DNA from: Exiguobacterium sp. Leaf196
GTDB taxonomy: Bacteria > Bacillota > Bacilli > Exiguobacteriales > Exiguobacteriaceae
Length of the DNA: 64,000 nucleotides
Assembly: GCF_001423965.1 (NCBI RefSeq)
Contig: NZ_LMPV01000010.1
Coordinates: 98,233-162,232 of the forward strand
Reading direction: 5' to 3'
The position numbers were made by a program, and so were the translations under genes. This document shows positions 63,910 to 64,000 of the stretch, piece by piece (the stretch's first letter is position 1; the number at the start of each line of letters is the position of its first letter). The notes under the pieces are model-generated. The model ran no database searches. It worked only from the letters and a program-made list of their open reading frames with translations, and was not told where the DNA came from.

Positions 63910-64000
63910 GAAGATGATGGGCGATTGGAACAGTCTTATAGGCAGAGTCAGCGACGACTGCGAATGGTTGTCCGAAATGGTGCGTGACAGTTTGAAGAAG
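63870..64000 (-). pseudogene. IS1182-like (DDE) transposase fragment, runs off right edge
   Basis: On the minus strand the frame reads LQTVTHHFGQPFAVVADSAY, then KTVPIAHHLLKQGILPVFPY and TRPNG. The ADSAYKT ... PVFPYTRP pattern is characteristic of IS1182-type transposases around the second catalytic Asp. Likeness ends at about 63870, where the IS21 fragment begins, so this end is truncated. The remainder lies beyond the window. Confidence 0.72.

Overview
The window looks like a chromosomal segment of a low-to-moderate GC, non-sporulating member of the Bacilli, most likely Exiguobacterium. The left end follows the Bacillus order atpAGDC - ywzB - murAA - mbl - flhO - flhP - fabZ. The sporulation genes that normally lie between murAA and mbl in Bacillus (spoIID, spoIIQ, spoIIID) are missing, which fits an asporogenous relative. 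This assignment is inference from gene order and protein likeness; no search was run.

Layout. 1-3553: end of the F1Fo ATP synthase operon (partial alpha, then gamma, beta, epsilon). 3871-11230: envelope and cell-shape genes (DUF1146 protein, MurA, Mbl), a secreted GH18-like protein, an MFS exporter and the two flagellar rod-type proteins FlhO and FlhP. 11281-16569: a beta-hydroxyacid dehydrogenase, a large orphan sensor kinase, an AI-2E family permease and a small winged-helix protein. 16785-24348: a sortase (with a C-terminal Fn3-like domain), two wall-anchored surface proteins with non-standard sorting motifs (MPNTG, LPQAG), FabZ, a lipoprotein, a Cys-rich copper-binding four-helix protein and several small hypothetical genes. 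24846-34430: a secreted-protein block with an S-layer-like 1099-residue protein, two tandem subtilisin-like proteases and a tandem array of four paralogous small secreted proteins, one of them frameshifted.

34584-52890 is an exopolysaccharide/capsule locus: an LCP ligase, the Wzz/tyrosine kinase/PHP phosphatase trio, GalU, a CapD-type dehydratase and the initiating sugar transferase. These are followed by a visibly AT-rich central cassette (42721 to about 51100) with an epimerase, three GT4 glycosyltransferases, two hexapeptide acetyltransferases, an EpsG-type polymerase and a flippase. The locus closes with UDP-glucuronate 4-epimerase and UDP-glucose dehydrogenase. The composition break on the right falls inside the 4-epimerase gene, which suggests cassette exchange by homologous recombination in conserved flanking genes.

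53139-64000 is accessory DNA. It holds a two-gene McrBC-like restriction module (coiled-coil McrB-like AAA protein plus DUF2357/PD-(D/E)XK nuclease), a degenerate IS30-type element and an AT-rich group of four genes. That group encodes a secreted Ala/Gly- and Cys-containing peptide precursor, a thermolysin-like (M4) protease, a small Cro/CI repressor and a membrane protein. The repressor is preceded by a consensus sigma-A promoter built from two identical 20-bp repeats. Next comes a complete ISL3-type element (1696 bp, 22-bp inverted repeats, 8-bp target duplication) whose transposase has an in-frame amber stop. The window ends in fragments of IS21-type and IS1182-like transposases.

The most interesting unexplained items are the secreted peptide / M4 protease / repressor / membrane-protein group, the McrBC-like pair, the tandem secreted array and the mosaic polysaccharide cassette.
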